From NCBI GenBank assembly GCA_018242215.1, contig JAFECG010000022.1, forward strand, positions 310,001 through 374,000: a stretch of 64,000 nt of DNA, written 5' to 3'. A program made the position numbers and the translations under genes. Below, piece by piece: positions 40,462 through 50,836 of this stretch (positions are counted from its first letter, which is position 1; each line of letters opens with the position of its first letter). A model generated the notes under the pieces. That model was not told the DNA's origin. It ran no database searches and saw nothing but the letters and a program-made list of their open reading frames with translations. This stretch comes from Pseudomonadota bacterium (lineage in GTDB: Bacteria; Pseudomonadota; Alphaproteobacteria; Rhizobiales; Hyphomicrobiaceae).

Positions 40462-43400
40462 GCTCAAGGGGTAGGCTCCCACGTTCAGTTTTTGAAACCG
40501 GTTTGCGTCGCAGGACACGATACATTGTCGGGACGAAGATCAACGTGGCGATCGTGGCGAACAGGAGACCGCCGATGACCGCACGCGCGAGCGGCGCGTT
40601 CTGCTCACCGCCTTCGCCGACACCCAATGCCATCGGGATCATGCCGAGGATCATGGCGCCGGCGGTCATCAAAACCGGACGTAACCGCGTATAGCCAGCC
40701 GCGATCGCCGCGTTCATGGGATTGTCACCCAATTCGGCCCGCTGATTGGCAAACGTCAGAACAAGAATTCCGTTCGCTGTCGTAAGCCCGATGCACATCA
40801 GGCTCCCCATCAATGCCGGAACACTAATGTGCGTTCCTGTGACGAAAAGCATCCAAATGATGCCTGCAAGGGCGAAAGGCACCGCCATCAAAACGATCAA
40901 CGGATCGAGCCAGCTCTGAAAATTGATCACCAGGAGCAGGAATACGAGAATGACGGCGAGCGCCATGCCTCCGAAAAGGCCAGCGAAGCTTTGCCTCATC
41001 GTCTCGATCTGCCCGCTGAGCTTCACCTTGATGCCGCTGGCAACGTCCGGGCGGTCTTTCGCGAGCACCTTGTCGATCGCATCTGCCGCGGAGGCGAGGT
41101 CTCGACCCTGAACATCGGCGTCAACATCGAAGATCGGCGCGATATTCAGCTGCGATACGATCATCGGCACCTTCGTTCGGCCGAACTTCGCGACGTTCAT
41201 CAAGAGCTGTGATCTCTTCTGATTTGGCGCCGTGACGGGTAGCGTCCACAAATCTTTCGTCGAGTTCACCCGGTACGTCGGCGTTTGAACGACCAGCGGA
41301 TAGCTCACTTTGTTCTTTGGGTTCAGCCAGAAGTTCGGAGAAATCTGCGCACTCGAGTTCAGCGTCACCAATACGTCGTTCGCCAGGCCGTTTTGGTCGA
41401 GTCTCAGATCCCTGGCCTTCGTGCGATCGACATCGACCTTCAGCGCGGGAGCGTCGGGCACCTGGAACAAGTGTGAATCGACGATACCGGGAACTGCATT
41501 CAGATCGTGCGCTATTTTCGTAGCGACCGCGTAGGTCTTGTCCGAATCACGCCCCGTGACGCGAATGTCGATCGGCGCGGGCTGGCCGAAATTCAAAACC
41601 TGGTTGACGATGTCCGCCGGCTGGAAAAAAAATTGGAGCTCGGGGAAGAGTTTCGGCAACTCGCGGCGAAGATCGGCGACGTGCTCGTCCGTCGGCGTGT
41701 GATTCTTCTTCAGCGAAACAAGAATCTCGCCGTCCATCGGACCGACCGTTGCCGTGTCGCTCAGGGCGATGTTGATGCCGCTGTATGGCAGACCGATGTT
41801 ATCCAGAATATCGTCGATCTGGTTCTTCCCGACGATCTTGCGAATGGCACGCTCGACCTCACTGAAATATTTCTGCGTGTCCTCGATGCGCGTGCCGGGA
41901 GGCGCGCGAACGTGGAGGCGCATCTGCCCAGCGTCGATCTTCGGGAAGAAGTCCATTCCAAGATTTTGCAGAGGCAGCACGGTAAATCCGAGCAGAGCAA
42001 GGAAGAAGAGCGTCGTCGGCAATGGGCGGTTCACGCACCAGGAGACGGTGTGGTGATATTTTTCGCGAAAAGCCTCAAAACCTCGCTCGAAGCCGCGATG
42101 AATGATGCTGAAAGGATTGAAACGCGCCAGCCCGTGCTTCTGCTCATGACCGCCGCCATGTTTCCCTACCTGCGACCGCATCAGATACTTGAAGAGCACA
42201 GGAACCAGCGTAAACGATAGAAGAAGGCTGGCGCAAAGAGACAGGATCACCGACAGCGATAGCGGCGAGAACAAATATTTCGCCGTACCCGTAAGGAGAA
42301 ACACGGGAACGAAGACGACGCTGATCGACAAGGTCGAAAGAAGCGTCGGGAGGCCGACTTCGGACGTTCCGTTGAGGATGGCTTCCTCGAGGGCCTCACC
42401 CAGTCCCACGTGTCGCTCGATATTTTCGATCACCACCGTCGCGTTATCGACGAGGATGCCAACCGCGAGCGCAAAGCCGCCGAGCGTCATCGTATTGAGC
42501 GTCTGTCCCGCGATGTAGAGCATCAACATTGCGGAAATGATCGACAACGGAATCGATGCCAGGATGATGATCGTCAGCCGCCAGTTTCCAAGGAACAATA
42601 GGATCATCAGGGCCGTCAGCCCCGCTGCCATGAGGCCGCCCATCACGACACTGTTAAGCGCTGCCTTGACGAAGATCGACTGATCGAAAATGGCTTTTAT
42701 GGTCACGCCTTTCGGCATCATGCGCTGCAGCTCAGGGAGCGCGGCCTTGACGCCATTGATGACGTCGAGCGTCGATGCGTTGCCGGTCTTTCGGACCAGC
42801 ATCAGGGCGCCGGGCGAACCGTCCTGGCTGACCGAATTCGTCTGCACCTCGCTGCCGTCGTGGACGTGTCCGATGTCCCGGACGAAAATGGTTTTTCCGT
42901 CAATCTGCTTGAGGGGGAAGTTGGAGATCGTCGAAATCAGGTCGGGGGTATTGTTCATCGCGACGGCATAATCCTTCGACCCGACCTTCACGTCGCCCGA
43001 GGGAACGATGATATTTTGCTTCGCGAGCGCCTCGGAGACGTCCGCCGGCGTCAGACCGCGCGCCTGCAATGCATGCGGATCGAGGTCCACCATCACGACG
43101 CGGATTTTGCCGCCGTAAGGATAAGGAACCTGCGCGCCATGCACGACGGCGAGATTGGGCCGCAAAACCTGCTGGCCGAGATCCGTCAGCCGCGAATCCG
43201 GCAGGAACTTACTTGAGAGACTGAGCTGGATCACGGAAACGTCCGTCGCGCTATAACGGACGATAAGCGGTGGCGTGATATTGCGCGGCATGCTCTTCAG
43301 CACAGTGAGCGCAGAACTCGCCAACTGCGTGATGGCGCGGCTGACATCGGCGCCCTCATGTAGATATACTTTGATCACACCGACGCCGGTGTAGCTGTTG

Positions 43401-43648
43401 GCTTCGATGCGCGCGATGTCGTCGACGAGCGACGCCATTTGTCGCTCATGCTTGATAAGAATGCGATCCTGCATTTCCTCGGCGCTCATGCCGCTGTAAG
43501 TCCAGACGACACTGACGACCGGGATGTTGATGTCGGGAAAAATGTCGGTCGGCATGCGCATCACCGCGCCGAAGCCCAGCAGACATACAAGGATGATGAT
43601 CGCCGCTACCGAGTGAGGGTGCGTAAGGGAAAACCGTGGTAGCGACAT
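40454..43648 (-). CDS. RND efflux transporter permease
   Basis: A 1064-residue inner-membrane proton-driven pump with twelve membrane helices and two large periplasmic loops. Start MSLPRFSLTHPHSVAAIIILVCLLGF. The fourth helix reads LAVGILVDNATVVIENIERH: where AcrB has Asp407-Asp408, this protein has Asp-Asn, as in some other RND subgroups. The second half mirrors it (LMGSLMCIGLTTANGILVLTFANQR). The substrate cannot be read from the sequence. First gene of the operon, divergent from the histidine kinase. Confidence 0.92.
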   Translation of the reverse strand: MSLPRFSLTHPHSVAAIIILVCLLGFGAVMRMPTDIFPDINIPVVSVVWTYSGMSAEEMQDRILIKHERQMASLVDDIARIEANSYTGVGVIKVYLHEGADVSRAITQLASSALTVLKSMPRNITPPLIVRYSATDVSVIQLSLSSKFLPDSRLTDLGQQVLRPNLAVVHGAQVPYPYGGKIRVVMVDLDPHALQARGLTPADVSEALAKQNIIVPSGDVKVGSKDYAVAMNNTPDLISTISNFPLKQIDGKTIFVRDIGHVHDGSEVQTNSVSQDGSPGALMLVRKTGNASTLDVINGVKAALPELQRMMPKGVTIKAIFDQSIFVKAALNSVVMGGLMAAGLTALMILLFLGNWRLTIIILASIPLSIISAMLMLYIAGQTLNTMTLGGFALAVGILVDNATVVIENIERHVGLGEALEEAILNGTSEVGLPTLLSTLSISVVFVPVFLLTGTAKYLFSPLSLSVILSLCASLLLSFTLVPVLFKYLMRSQVGKHGGGHEQKHGLARFNPFSIIHRGFERGFEAFREKYHHTVSWCVNRPLPTTLFFLALLGFTVLPLQNLGMDFFPKIDAGQMRLHVRAPPGTRIEDTQKYFSEVERAIRKIVGKNQIDDILDNIGLPYSGINIALSDTATVGPMDGEILVSLKKNHTPTDEHVADLRRELPKLFPELQFFFQPADIVNQVLNFGQPAPIDIRVTGRDSDKTYAVATKIAHDLNAVPGIVDSHLFQVPDAPALKVDVDRTKARDLRLDQNGLANDVLVTLNSSAQISPNFWLNPKNKVSYPLVVQTPTYRVNSTKDLWTLPVTAPNQKRSQLLMNVAKFGRTKVPMIVSQLNIAPIFDVDADVQGRDLASAADAIDKVLAKDRPDVASGIKVKLSGQIETMRQSFAGLFGGMALAVILVFLLLVINFQSWLDPLIVLMAVPFALAGIIWMLFVTGTHISVPALMGSLMCIGLTTANGILVLTFANQRAELGDNPMNAAIAAGYTRLRPVLMTAGAMILGMIPMALGVGEGGEQNAPLARAVIGGLLFATIATLIFVPTMYRVLRRKPVSKTERGSLPLEHA

Positions 43649-44040
43649 CCGTTCTGTGTTCCTCGGCGATGGCGGCGGCCGCTCAATGCTTCCAACAATT
43701 ACCGCTCGACCGCGATATCCTCGACGCGGCCACTCAAGCCCTCAACGCTCATGCTCATACAGCGGCGCCGAAACGATCCCGTCCCCACGACGGAAATATT
43801 CGCCGGCACCCGTTTAACGATCGGCGGGTTTCCGACTGGCCTCTCCCGCGTTTCGTCACTATTATTACAATCACGTCATTTTGCGCGGTGCCGCACGTAG
43901 CGCAGCGCAACTGCGGGCGTATATTCGTTCCGACGTCCTCGATGGAAATTCCGGCCGAGTGCTTGCGTGGCCATCCGTCGGTGGCTAAGCCTCCGTTCCC
44001 ATACGGAGTGGCGAGACGCCAAGCAGCGTAGGAAAAGCCG
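43649..44040. other. Intergenic region between the RND operon and the kinase
   Basis: 392 bases between divergent genes. No convincing gene. It should hold both promoters and perhaps the regulator's binding site, but no clear palindrome or EcfG/sigma-54 site was found. Confidence 0.4.
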
Positions 44041-45681
44041 ATGTCGCAAGTCGTCGTAACAGAAAGAACGCATGCGAATCGTATGGCCCGTATGCAAGCC
44101 TCGCCGATCTGGTTGATCGGCCCCGTCTACATCATCGCATACGTTACGCTCGGTTGGCTAAGCATCATTTCGTCGACGCCTTCGTTCGGGATCGTGCCGT
44201 GGAGCCCCGAAACAGGCTTGGCATTTGCGGCTTTTCTCATCTTCGGCAGGTCGTTCTGGCCGTATCTCCTGTTGGGCGTCGCGGCTTCGAATCTCGTCCT
44301 GCGCCGGGAACTTCCCTTTCTGGTTCAGTTGCTCTCACCCGTTATCGTGGGCGGGGGATATGCCGTCGCGCTGAATTGGGTTCAGCAATCACGCTGGCAC
44401 TTCGACATCAAGCTTGCGACATTACGCGACATCCTCGTTCTGGAAGGGACGGCAATCGTAAGCTCGGTGCTGGTGGCAAGTGCGTCAGTAACCATCCTGG
44501 CGCTGTCGGGTGTTTTGACCGCGCCCGAGGTTCCTTACAGTATCTTCAGGTACGCGGTCGGTGATCTGATTGGCGTTTCGATCATCACGCCTTTTCTTCT
44601 TGTGGTCGCGAGCGCGGGAGGCATTCCCAAACCCAATCTCGAATCAGTCATTCAGGCGTGCGCGATCGTGGCCGCCCTCGTCTTTGCGTTCGGATTTAGC
44701 AGTCTTCCGCACTTCCGCCTGTTCAACGTTATGTTCTTCCCGATCATCTGGATCGCGCTGAGGCACGGGCTCGAGGGCGCGACCTTCGGGCTTGTCGCGA
44801 CGGAGGTGGGCCTCGTCATTGCTCTCCTCATTTCCGGTCCGCAGCTCGCAGGCGTGACGACGTATCAGTCGTTGATGCTTGTCTTGGCGTTCACAGGTTT
44901 GGCCATTGGCGGACTCGTGACCGATCGGCGCCGCTTCGAACAGGAGCTTCGGCTCAACCAGGAATCGGTCTCGCAAATCTTTCGACTAGGTAGCGCGGGG
45001 GAAGTCACGACGGCCATCGCCCACGAAATCAATCAGCCGCTGACCGCCATTTCGAATTACACGCGCCTCGTGCACGAATATCTCGTTAAGGGCGAAGGTG
45101 ACAAAACGATCGCAATCGAAGCCGCGTCGAAAGTCGCGAGCCAGGTCGACCGCACCGCCGCCGTCGTCCGCAATCTCCGGGACTTCATCAGGCTCGGGAG
45201 GCGGCAGATCGGCGAACAAAATCCTCATCTTCTTATTCGCGAGGCTCTGGATCTTCTCGAGCCGAATTTTCGGCGCACGGGCGCTTCGGTCAAGGTCGCG
45301 ATCGCCCGGGACATCCGGAACGTCGCAGTCGATCGTTTGCAGATCGAGCAGGTTCTCATGAATATCATTTCGAATGCGATCGACGCGATGAGCGATAATT
45401 CTCCGTCGAAAGAACGACTGATCAATATCACCGCGCGGAACATTGAGAATAATCGCATCGAAATTCAGATACGGGACAGCGGACCGGGCTTTCCGCCCGA
45501 TTTCAATCTCCGGAAATCAGGCATTCGCGCCTCGAAGAAAAAGGATGGGCTCGGCGTCGGCCTCTCACTCAGCCAAACGATTGTCGAAGGCCACGGCGGC
45601 GAACTGCTTCTCGGCAACGATGACGAAGGCGCCCTGGTGCGTATCCGACTGAATTCATTTCCAAGAGGAGCCGCACAATGA
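44041..45681 (+). CDS. MASE1-domain sensor histidine kinase
   Basis: A 546-residue membrane kinase. Residues about 20-300 form a MASE1-type sensor with about eight to ten helices (WLIGPVYIIAYVTLGWLS; FGIVPWSPETGLAFAAFLIFG; YAVGDLIGVSIITPFLLVV). The phosphorylated His is His328 in AHEINQPLTAISNYTRLV. The ATPase domain has VLMNIISNAIDAM (N box), IRDSGPGFPP (G1) and KKDGLGVGLSLSQTIVEGHGG (G2). No PAS domain. The H-box type is that of DctB/FixL kinases. Its stop overlaps the regulator start (ATGA). Confidence 0.9.
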   Translation: MSQVVVTERTHANRMARMQASPIWLIGPVYIIAYVTLGWLSIISSTPSFGIVPWSPETGLAFAAFLIFGRSFWPYLLLGVAASNLVLRRELPFLVQLLSPVIVGGGYAVALNWVQQSRWHFDIKLATLRDILVLEGTAIVSSVLVASASVTILALSGVLTAPEVPYSIFRYAVGDLIGVSIITPFLLVVASAGGIPKPNLESVIQACAIVAALVFAFGFSSLPHFRLFNVMFFPIIWIALRHGLEGATFGLVATEVGLVIALLISGPQLAGVTTYQSLMLVLAFTGLAIGGLVTDRRRFEQELRLNQESVSQIFRLGSAGEVTTAIAHEINQPLTAISNYTRLVHEYLVKGEGDKTIAIEAASKVASQVDRTAAVVRNLRDFIRLGRRQIGEQNPHLLIREALDLLEPNFRRTGASVKVAIARDIRNVAVDRLQIEQVLMNIISNAIDAMSDNSPSKERLINITARNIENNRIEIQIRDSGPGFPPDFNLRKSGIRASKKKDGLGVGLSLSQTIVEGHGGELLLGNDDEGALVRIRLNSFPRGAAQ

Positions 45682-46337
45682 CGTTGGCATCGGCAGTCGC
45701 GATCATAGACGATGATGAACCCGTCCGAGATTCGCTATCCCTCATGCTGAGCAACCATGGCTTCGGTGTCTGCTCCTTTGCCTCGGCGGAACAGTTCATT
45801 GCAGCGCTTAATGGCGGCGAGCTCCCAATCTGCATCGTGTGCGATATCCGCATGCCGGGGCTTTCCGGCCTCGAGCTGCAGAAGATGCTCGCGAAGAAGT
45901 GGCCAATGGTGCCGCTCGTCTTGATCACCGGTCACGGAGACGTCGAGATGGCTGTCGCTGCGCTCAAAGCCGGTGCTCACGATTTCATCGAAAAGCCATT
46001 CTCGCCCGACCGCCTGATCGAGAGCATCTCGTCGGCTGTCGGACAGACGGCGCAAAGACGCCTGCAGGACCAGGAGGTTGCGCGGCTGGCAACGCGCGTC
46101 AACGAGCTCTCGGATCGCCAGCGGCAGGTGATGGATCTTGCGGTGAAGGGATTGTCGAACAAAGAGATTGCTCAGACCCTGAAGATCAGTCCACGCACCG
46201 TCGAGACGTATCGGGCCTGGGTCATGGAGAAGACAGGCGCCCGCAATATCGCAGATCTAGTCAGGATCGCGGTCCGGCTTGAAGAAATGATGCTTCCGAC
46301 GAAGTCCGATCCGAATTCCGGGACAGAGCGGACCTGA
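45678..46337 (+). CDS. FixJ/NarL-type response regulator
   Basis: A 219-residue protein. The receiver spans about 7-120, with acidic pair IIDDDEP, phosphorylated Asp56 in IVCDIRMPGLSG, Thr in LITGHGD and Lys in FIEKPFSPDRL. The LuxR HTH (LSDRQRQVMDLAVKGLSNKEIAQTLKISPRTVETYRAWVM) spans about 140-200. Its partner is the kinase encoded directly before it. The divergent RND operon is a possible target, which is an inference from position. Confidence 0.92.
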   Translation: MTLASAVAIIDDDEPVRDSLSLMLSNHGFGVCSFASAEQFIAALNGGELPICIVCDIRMPGLSGLELQKMLAKKWPMVPLVLITGHGDVEMAVAALKAGAHDFIEKPFSPDRLIESISSAVGQTAQRRLQDQEVARLATRVNELSDRQRQVMDLAVKGLSNKEIAQTLKISPRTVETYRAWVMEKTGARNIADLVRIAVRLEEMMLPTKSDPNSGTERT

Positions 46338-46399
46338 CGCCTTCGCTCCTCACGGCGACCGACATCCTTCCACTTCGCGACGGGCTGGCTCGTGCACGA

Positions 46400-46681
46400 T
46401 CAGTTGTAGCTCGAGCAATACGTCGACGTTTCGATTTCGGCATTGTGCCAACGGCAGAATTCGTCCGGCGTCATATCGGACGATTGCACCGTATGATGGG
46501 TGATGTGCTCGTGGTACCTGTTCGCGACATGCTCAGCGCCGACGCGCTGGCAATAACGGGTTGCGACCCAATTGCCATGGAGCAGCTGGAAATCGCCATC
46601 ACACCGGGCATGAGCGCTGGCGGCAGTTGCGATCGCAAGCACAGAAAGAGAGGCTGCGGCGGCAAGAGGCAGTTTCGACAT
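46400..46681 (-). CDS. Small secreted hypothetical protein
   Basis: A 93-residue protein with a signal peptide (MSKLPLAAAASLSVLAIATAASAHA). The mature part has four Cys (ARCDGDF, RYCQRVG, DEFCRWH, STYCSSYN) and many His, suggesting a disulfide-bonded periplasmic protein. A two-residue longer start at 46687 is possible. Function unknown. Confidence 0.6.
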   Translation of the reverse strand: MSKLPLAAAASLSVLAIATAASAHARCDGDFQLLHGNWVATRYCQRVGAEHVANRYHEHITHHTVQSSDMTPDEFCRWHNAEIETSTYCSSYN

Positions 46682-46936
46682 GCGCACGCTCCATTCTCGA
46701 ATTGATTGAGGCGATGCTCGCGATTTCCGGGGCTTTCGCTCACACGAGCAGCGGTTGCATCACCGACGAATGTAGCCGGCGCGCTTCGACCGCGTTATTC
46801 CGCTCGGTACCATCGGGCGCGCGACGAGGGCGAAGTCTCCTCGGCGCAAATACCGAGGCCCATATCCTGACGCGCTCCGCCGGCAGCCATCGCTATCGCG
46901 CGTTCTTGCGAGAGTTGCCGCTATTTAAAAAAACGA

Positions 46937-46958
46937 AGGCGCTGCCGAAGCAGCGCCT
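46937..46958 (-). terminator. Rho-independent terminator of the porin gene
   Basis: AGGCGCTGC (46937-46945) and GCAGCGCCT (46950-46958) with a CGAA loop. On the minus strand the stem is followed by a T-run (complement of 46927-46933). It lies 86 bases beyond the porin stop. Confidence 0.85.
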
Positions 46959-47043
46959 GGAGTGCGGACGGTAAATGAGGTTATTGGCTCGCCGCGCGGA
47001 CCGCTGCTCGGGGACGCGGGCGACGCCTCTTCAGTGCCCGTTT

Positions 47044-48570
47044 CTAGAACCGGAAGCGCGCGCCGAACGCCGGGTTCCACGTGTTGGTATACGTGAAGCC
47101 GCTGGCCAAACCGTCGTCGGCCTGCGAGTAGGAGACCCCGGCATAAAGGTCGAGACGTTTGGTCCACTGATAGTCGAGAGAAGCTCCGACCCAGTCGAAA
47201 GAGCCCGCGCAGTTGCCACTAGCGGCCGTTCCCGGCTTACCGTTGCAGACGGATGCGGTGGTGCTGGTTCCGGAGTTGGTCACGAACGTGTTCTGATCGT
47301 AGTGATACCAAGCAGCCGCTGCGGTCAGTTTCGGCGAGATCGCCCACTTGCCGCCGAACCAGAACAGGTCGAACTGCTTGTCCGTAAGATACTTGTTGTA
47401 GTTCACATCGCCGCCGAACAACTGATAGCCGCCAATCGTCGTCAGGCTGTCGAGCTGATGGTCCGGATTTGAGAAATTGATGTGCTCGTAGCCGCCCATC
47501 GCGGTGACGTTATCGAGACCGAAGTGGCCTAGATTGTACTTGGCCATAATCGACCAGACATCGTTATCCGACACCGTAGCGCTCAAGATATCGAGATGCT
47601 GACACGCCGCTATGCTGGTTGCGAGGGCCGCGCAGTCGCCAGCCGACAGGTTGCTCGCTGCAATGGCATCGTTAAAATGTGCGTAGACGCCATCGATCGA
47701 CAGGCCTTTGAGCTCTCCGGGCAGATCGACACCGACGTCGCCCGAATAGGCGTCTCCGCCCTGTTCCATCCCATCGAACCGATACATGCCGGCGACCCGG
47801 AACATGCCGAATGTGTTCGCATAACGGATCGAGTTGTTCCAACGCGCGTCCTCGGTGGCGCCGCCGCCGCCGCCGACCGTACCGGAGAATGCGAACAGCG
47901 AGAACGCATATGAACCTGCCTCGGGATCATAGGCGCCGAGTGCGTCGTTCAACAGCGAGTTGTGCCGACCGTACGTCAGTTGACCGAGGTCCTTGTTCTT
48001 GACGCCGGCGTAAAGCGCTCCGTTGAAAATCTGGCCGCAACGGCTGCCGTCGAGATTGGCCGTCTGCTCGAGAGGAAAAGCTCCGAGGCCATTGTTCAAG
48101 CGCAGCGTCTTGCAGACGTCGGCGATGTCGCCCCAGGCCGGATCGAAACCGATCTGAGCGTCGGAAACGAACGACCAGCCGGTCAGCGAGTCGATGCCGA
48201 AGAGGTCCGTAAGCTTCTCGTCCGTCTTCACGCCGATGAACGACTGGCTCAGGGCGTTATTGGTGCCGTTGAACTGCGGACCGCCGCTGATTTTCGAGAT
48301 CTGGTACAGCGAACCCTGATAGAGTGTACCGGTCGGCGAGGCGCCGTGTGAGTTGTAGACAGCGCTGTAGTCGACCGTGCCGTAAACTGTGATCCCAGCG
48401 ACAGTGATCGATCCAGGTGCCGCGCCGTCGAAAAAGTTGGCGATGAGCGGTTCGGGCGAACTCGGAGCACTGTATGGACCGTACGCGTTGGCGCCGCCGA
48501 GATCAGCTGCATTCGCGGATGCAGCTAAACCGGCCATCGCAATGGTACTGAAAACGATAGAAAGCTTCAC
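47044..48570 (-). CDS. Outer-membrane porin
   Basis: A 508-residue protein with a signal peptide ending SANAADLGG and a long series of beta strands. Porin-like elements are QLTYGRHNSLLNDALGAYDPEAGSY, YANTFGMFRVAGMYRF and the C-terminal FRF (NPAFGARFRF), the final-Phe signal for barrel insertion. It allows diffusion of small solutes. GTG 48570 has AGGGGG seven bases upstream, which is better than ATG 48600. Confidence 0.85.
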   Translation of the reverse strand: MKLSIVFSTIAMAGLAASANAADLGGANAYGPYSAPSSPEPLIANFFDGAAPGSITVAGITVYGTVDYSAVYNSHGASPTGTLYQGSLYQISKISGGPQFNGTNNALSQSFIGVKTDEKLTDLFGIDSLTGWSFVSDAQIGFDPAWGDIADVCKTLRLNNGLGAFPLEQTANLDGSRCGQIFNGALYAGVKNKDLGQLTYGRHNSLLNDALGAYDPEAGSYAFSLFAFSGTVGGGGGATEDARWNNSIRYANTFGMFRVAGMYRFDGMEQGGDAYSGDVGVDLPGELKGLSIDGVYAHFNDAIAASNLSAGDCAALATSIAACQHLDILSATVSDNDVWSIMAKYNLGHFGLDNVTAMGGYEHINFSNPDHQLDSLTTIGGYQLFGGDVNYNKYLTDKQFDLFWFGGKWAISPKLTAAAAWYHYDQNTFVTNSGTSTTASVCNGKPGTAASGNCAGSFDWVGASLDYQWTKRLDLYAGVSYSQADDGLASGFTYTNTWNPAFGARFRF

Positions 48571-49349
48571 TTGATACCCCCTATTGCTGAATTTCCGCAA
48601 ACTCCTTTCCGTTGGTGCCGTCGTTGTTTGACAACTGGCCGAACCTCAGCCTCGGGGCAGAACCATCCGTAGAAATACTGATCCCATAAAATCGGCAGCA
48701 AATTCCCGCTTTTCGCGGTCATGGCGCGTTGCGATTTTGCATCGGACCAAAGCCCTTTTGCTCCAGCGCGCGATAGCGATATGACAAAATCAAACGTGTG
48801 ATGCGTGCCGATCGAGAGGCGCTCCGTGCATCGTTTTGTCGAATGCGGGGTCCGACCCAGCGGAACGCTCTGCTTCAATTCAACTGTCCAGTCAGCCGAT
48901 CTGCCTACGGACAGGTCAGCTGAGGCGAAGCCGATGAAGACACAACTGACTGCCTTTATGAAAAGCAGCACATTCAGTAGCTGTCCTAGGGCAACATCCG
49001 TGGAACGCTGCGTTCAACTCAAACTTAACGTCGGCATCCGGACTGCCTGACGCGAAGAAAATGTTTCACTGATAACGCGATGACGCTGCTCCGATTATTC
49101 CCCGACGCATTCCTCGCAACCGCAAGGTTGGCCGTCTCGACCGCAAAAGCCTAAAAAAACAGCTTGATACACCCGCTTACAGGCGGCAAAGACTTCCCGT
49201 TATAATCACTCTCATCCTATCATAGCCTCCCATTATTCGCCGCGAGCCCTTCGCGGGGGATTTGCAAGAAATACCCGGGGACCAGTTCAACGTGGGCATG
49301 CTTTGCTCCTGCGAGGGCGCCAAATTGCGCCTGACATGCTGAGGATCAC
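48571..49349. other. Long intergenic region without a recognised gene
   Basis: 779 bases between the divergent porin and AEC transporter genes, with lower GC than its surroundings. A small palindrome GTTGT-TTG-ACAAC lies at 48626-48638, near the porin promoter. Open frames (for example 48805-49050) show no good start or protein-like pattern. Confidence 0.4.
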
Positions 49350-50255
49350 GTGCAGCAGATTGCATTGATTCTCGCCTGTCTTCTCATTGGCATCATCTTG
49401 CGATGGACGGAGCGCATGCCGGATTCAGCTTCCAAGGTCATGGGAGCTTGGGTCATTAATGTCGCGCTCCCAGCCGCGGCTCTGCATAGCCTCCGGGGCA
49501 TAGAACCAACGGGGCGATGGTGGTTGGCAGCCGCCACGCCATGGATCGGCGTTCTGCTCGCCATCGTCACCATCGTGCCGCTCTCGCGCGGATTCGGCTG
49601 GTCGCGCCAGCGCACCGGCGCGTTGCTCCTGGCTGCGGGCTTCGGCAATACATCGTTCGTCGGACTGCCGATGATCGCGGCTTTCGCCGGGAACCAATGG
49701 CTCGGCCTCGGCATCGTCATCGATCTCTTCGGCTCTTATTTCGCGTTGTCGACGCTTGGTCTCGTTATCGCGACGTTGGCTGCCTCTGAGCACTTCGATT
49801 GGCGCTTCGTCATCAAGCGGATCATCACCTTTCCGCCATTCATCGCCATCCTCATCGCATTCGCGACGGACTTTCTGGCGCGGCCGGCCTGGCTTGATCA
49901 CCTCTTTAGTGCACTCGCCGATACGCTGACGCCGCTGGCTCTGGCCACGGTCGGATTTACGCTGCGCCCGAGGGATATTGCAGGACACGTTTCCCCGCTT
50001 ATCCTCGGGTTGGGCTTTCGGCTGTTGGCTGCTCCGCTCGCCATACTGCTCATGTATCTCGCGCTCGGTCAGGCAAGCGATCCCGTTGCGAAGGTGGCGA
50101 TACTTGAAATGGCCATGCCGCCGATGCTCGGCGCAAGCATCATTGCGATGGATCACGATCTTGAGCCCGAGCTTGTCGCCATCATGATTGGAATCGGCGT
50201 GCCGCTCTCTCTGTTCACGGCCTGGGGCTGGTGGACGCTCATCGCACCGCTTTGA
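49350..50255 (+). CDS. AEC family transporter (auxin efflux carrier-like)
   Basis: A 301-residue membrane protein with about ten helices in two inverted halves: IALILACLLIGIILRW, LLLAAGFGNTSFVGLPMIAAF (the unwound NTSFVGLP crossover typical of the family), PFIAILIAFATDFLARP, LALATVGFTLRPRDI and LEMAMPPMLGASIIAMDHDLEPELVAIMIGIGVPLSLFT. Members export or import organic anions; the substrate is unknown. GTG start. Confidence 0.88.
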   Translation: MQQIALILACLLIGIILRWTERMPDSASKVMGAWVINVALPAAALHSLRGIEPTGRWWLAAATPWIGVLLAIVTIVPLSRGFGWSRQRTGALLLAAGFGNTSFVGLPMIAAFAGNQWLGLGIVIDLFGSYFALSTLGLVIATLAASEHFDWRFVIKRIITFPPFIAILIAFATDFLARPAWLDHLFSALADTLTPLALATVGFTLRPRDIAGHVSPLILGLGFRLLAAPLAILLMYLALGQASDPVAKVAILEMAMPPMLGASIIAMDHDLEPELVAIMIGIGVPLSLFTAWGWWTLIAPL

Positions 50256-50468
50256 GGACAAACGACCCGCGAGCGCAGGTCAGGTGCCGAAGGTGGAGTT
50301 CATCGGCGTGCGCCCGGCCGGGGCACTTCGGGCAGGCGGAATGGTGCAAATGCGGCACGCTTTCCATTTGCTTACGGGAGTACCGGCTTGCCGCAGGGCG
50401 ATTCTGTTGTCGGCGCCCCCGGGCTCAACTAGTTTCCGAACGGGGATCAATCATTTTTGGAGGGGCAA

Positions 50469-50771
50469 ATGCGTTCTTTGAAACTTTGCTTGGCCGCCGC
50501 GGCGGCGGTCTGCGCACTTTCGGTGACGGCTCAGGCTGATTGCAGAAGAATCGGAGCGGTCGGCGAAGCGATGACCCACGATATCGCCTACGTCTTCGCG
50601 ACGCACGGTCTGGCAAACGTCATTTACGGGCAAGGCCGCGTCGGCAAGGGCCCCGTCCACACGAAATGCGACGACGGCGCAGGCACGACGACGTGTCATG
50701 CCGAGCAGATGGCGTGCAAAGTGACGACGCCCAAAACCTGCTTCGGCGCTTGGCTTTGCTTGCCCATGTGA
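50469..50771 (+). CDS. Small secreted Cys-containing hypothetical protein
   Basis: A 100-residue protein, MRSLKLCLAAAAAVCALSVTAQADC signal, then a mature part with six Cys (DCRRIG, HTKCDDG, TTTCHAEQMACKV, KTCFGAWLCLP). GGAGGGG lies before ATG 50469. Related small secreted proteins occur in other Rhizobiales; function unknown. Confidence 0.7.
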   Translation: MRSLKLCLAAAAAVCALSVTAQADCRRIGAVGEAMTHDIAYVFATHGLANVIYGQGRVGKGPVHTKCDDGAGTTTCHAEQMACKVTTPKTCFGAWLCLPM

Positions 50772-50836
50772 CGCCGCTGCTCGGGGCAAATGAAGATTAG
50801 TGCCGCCGCCAGAAGAGGGCTTTATTTTCCCGATGC

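Noticed and set aside
48626..48638. Palindrome GTTGT-TTG-ACAAC before the porin, at first taken for an FNR/FixK box
   Set aside because: Spacing and sequence do not fit the TTGAT-N4-ATCAA consensus.
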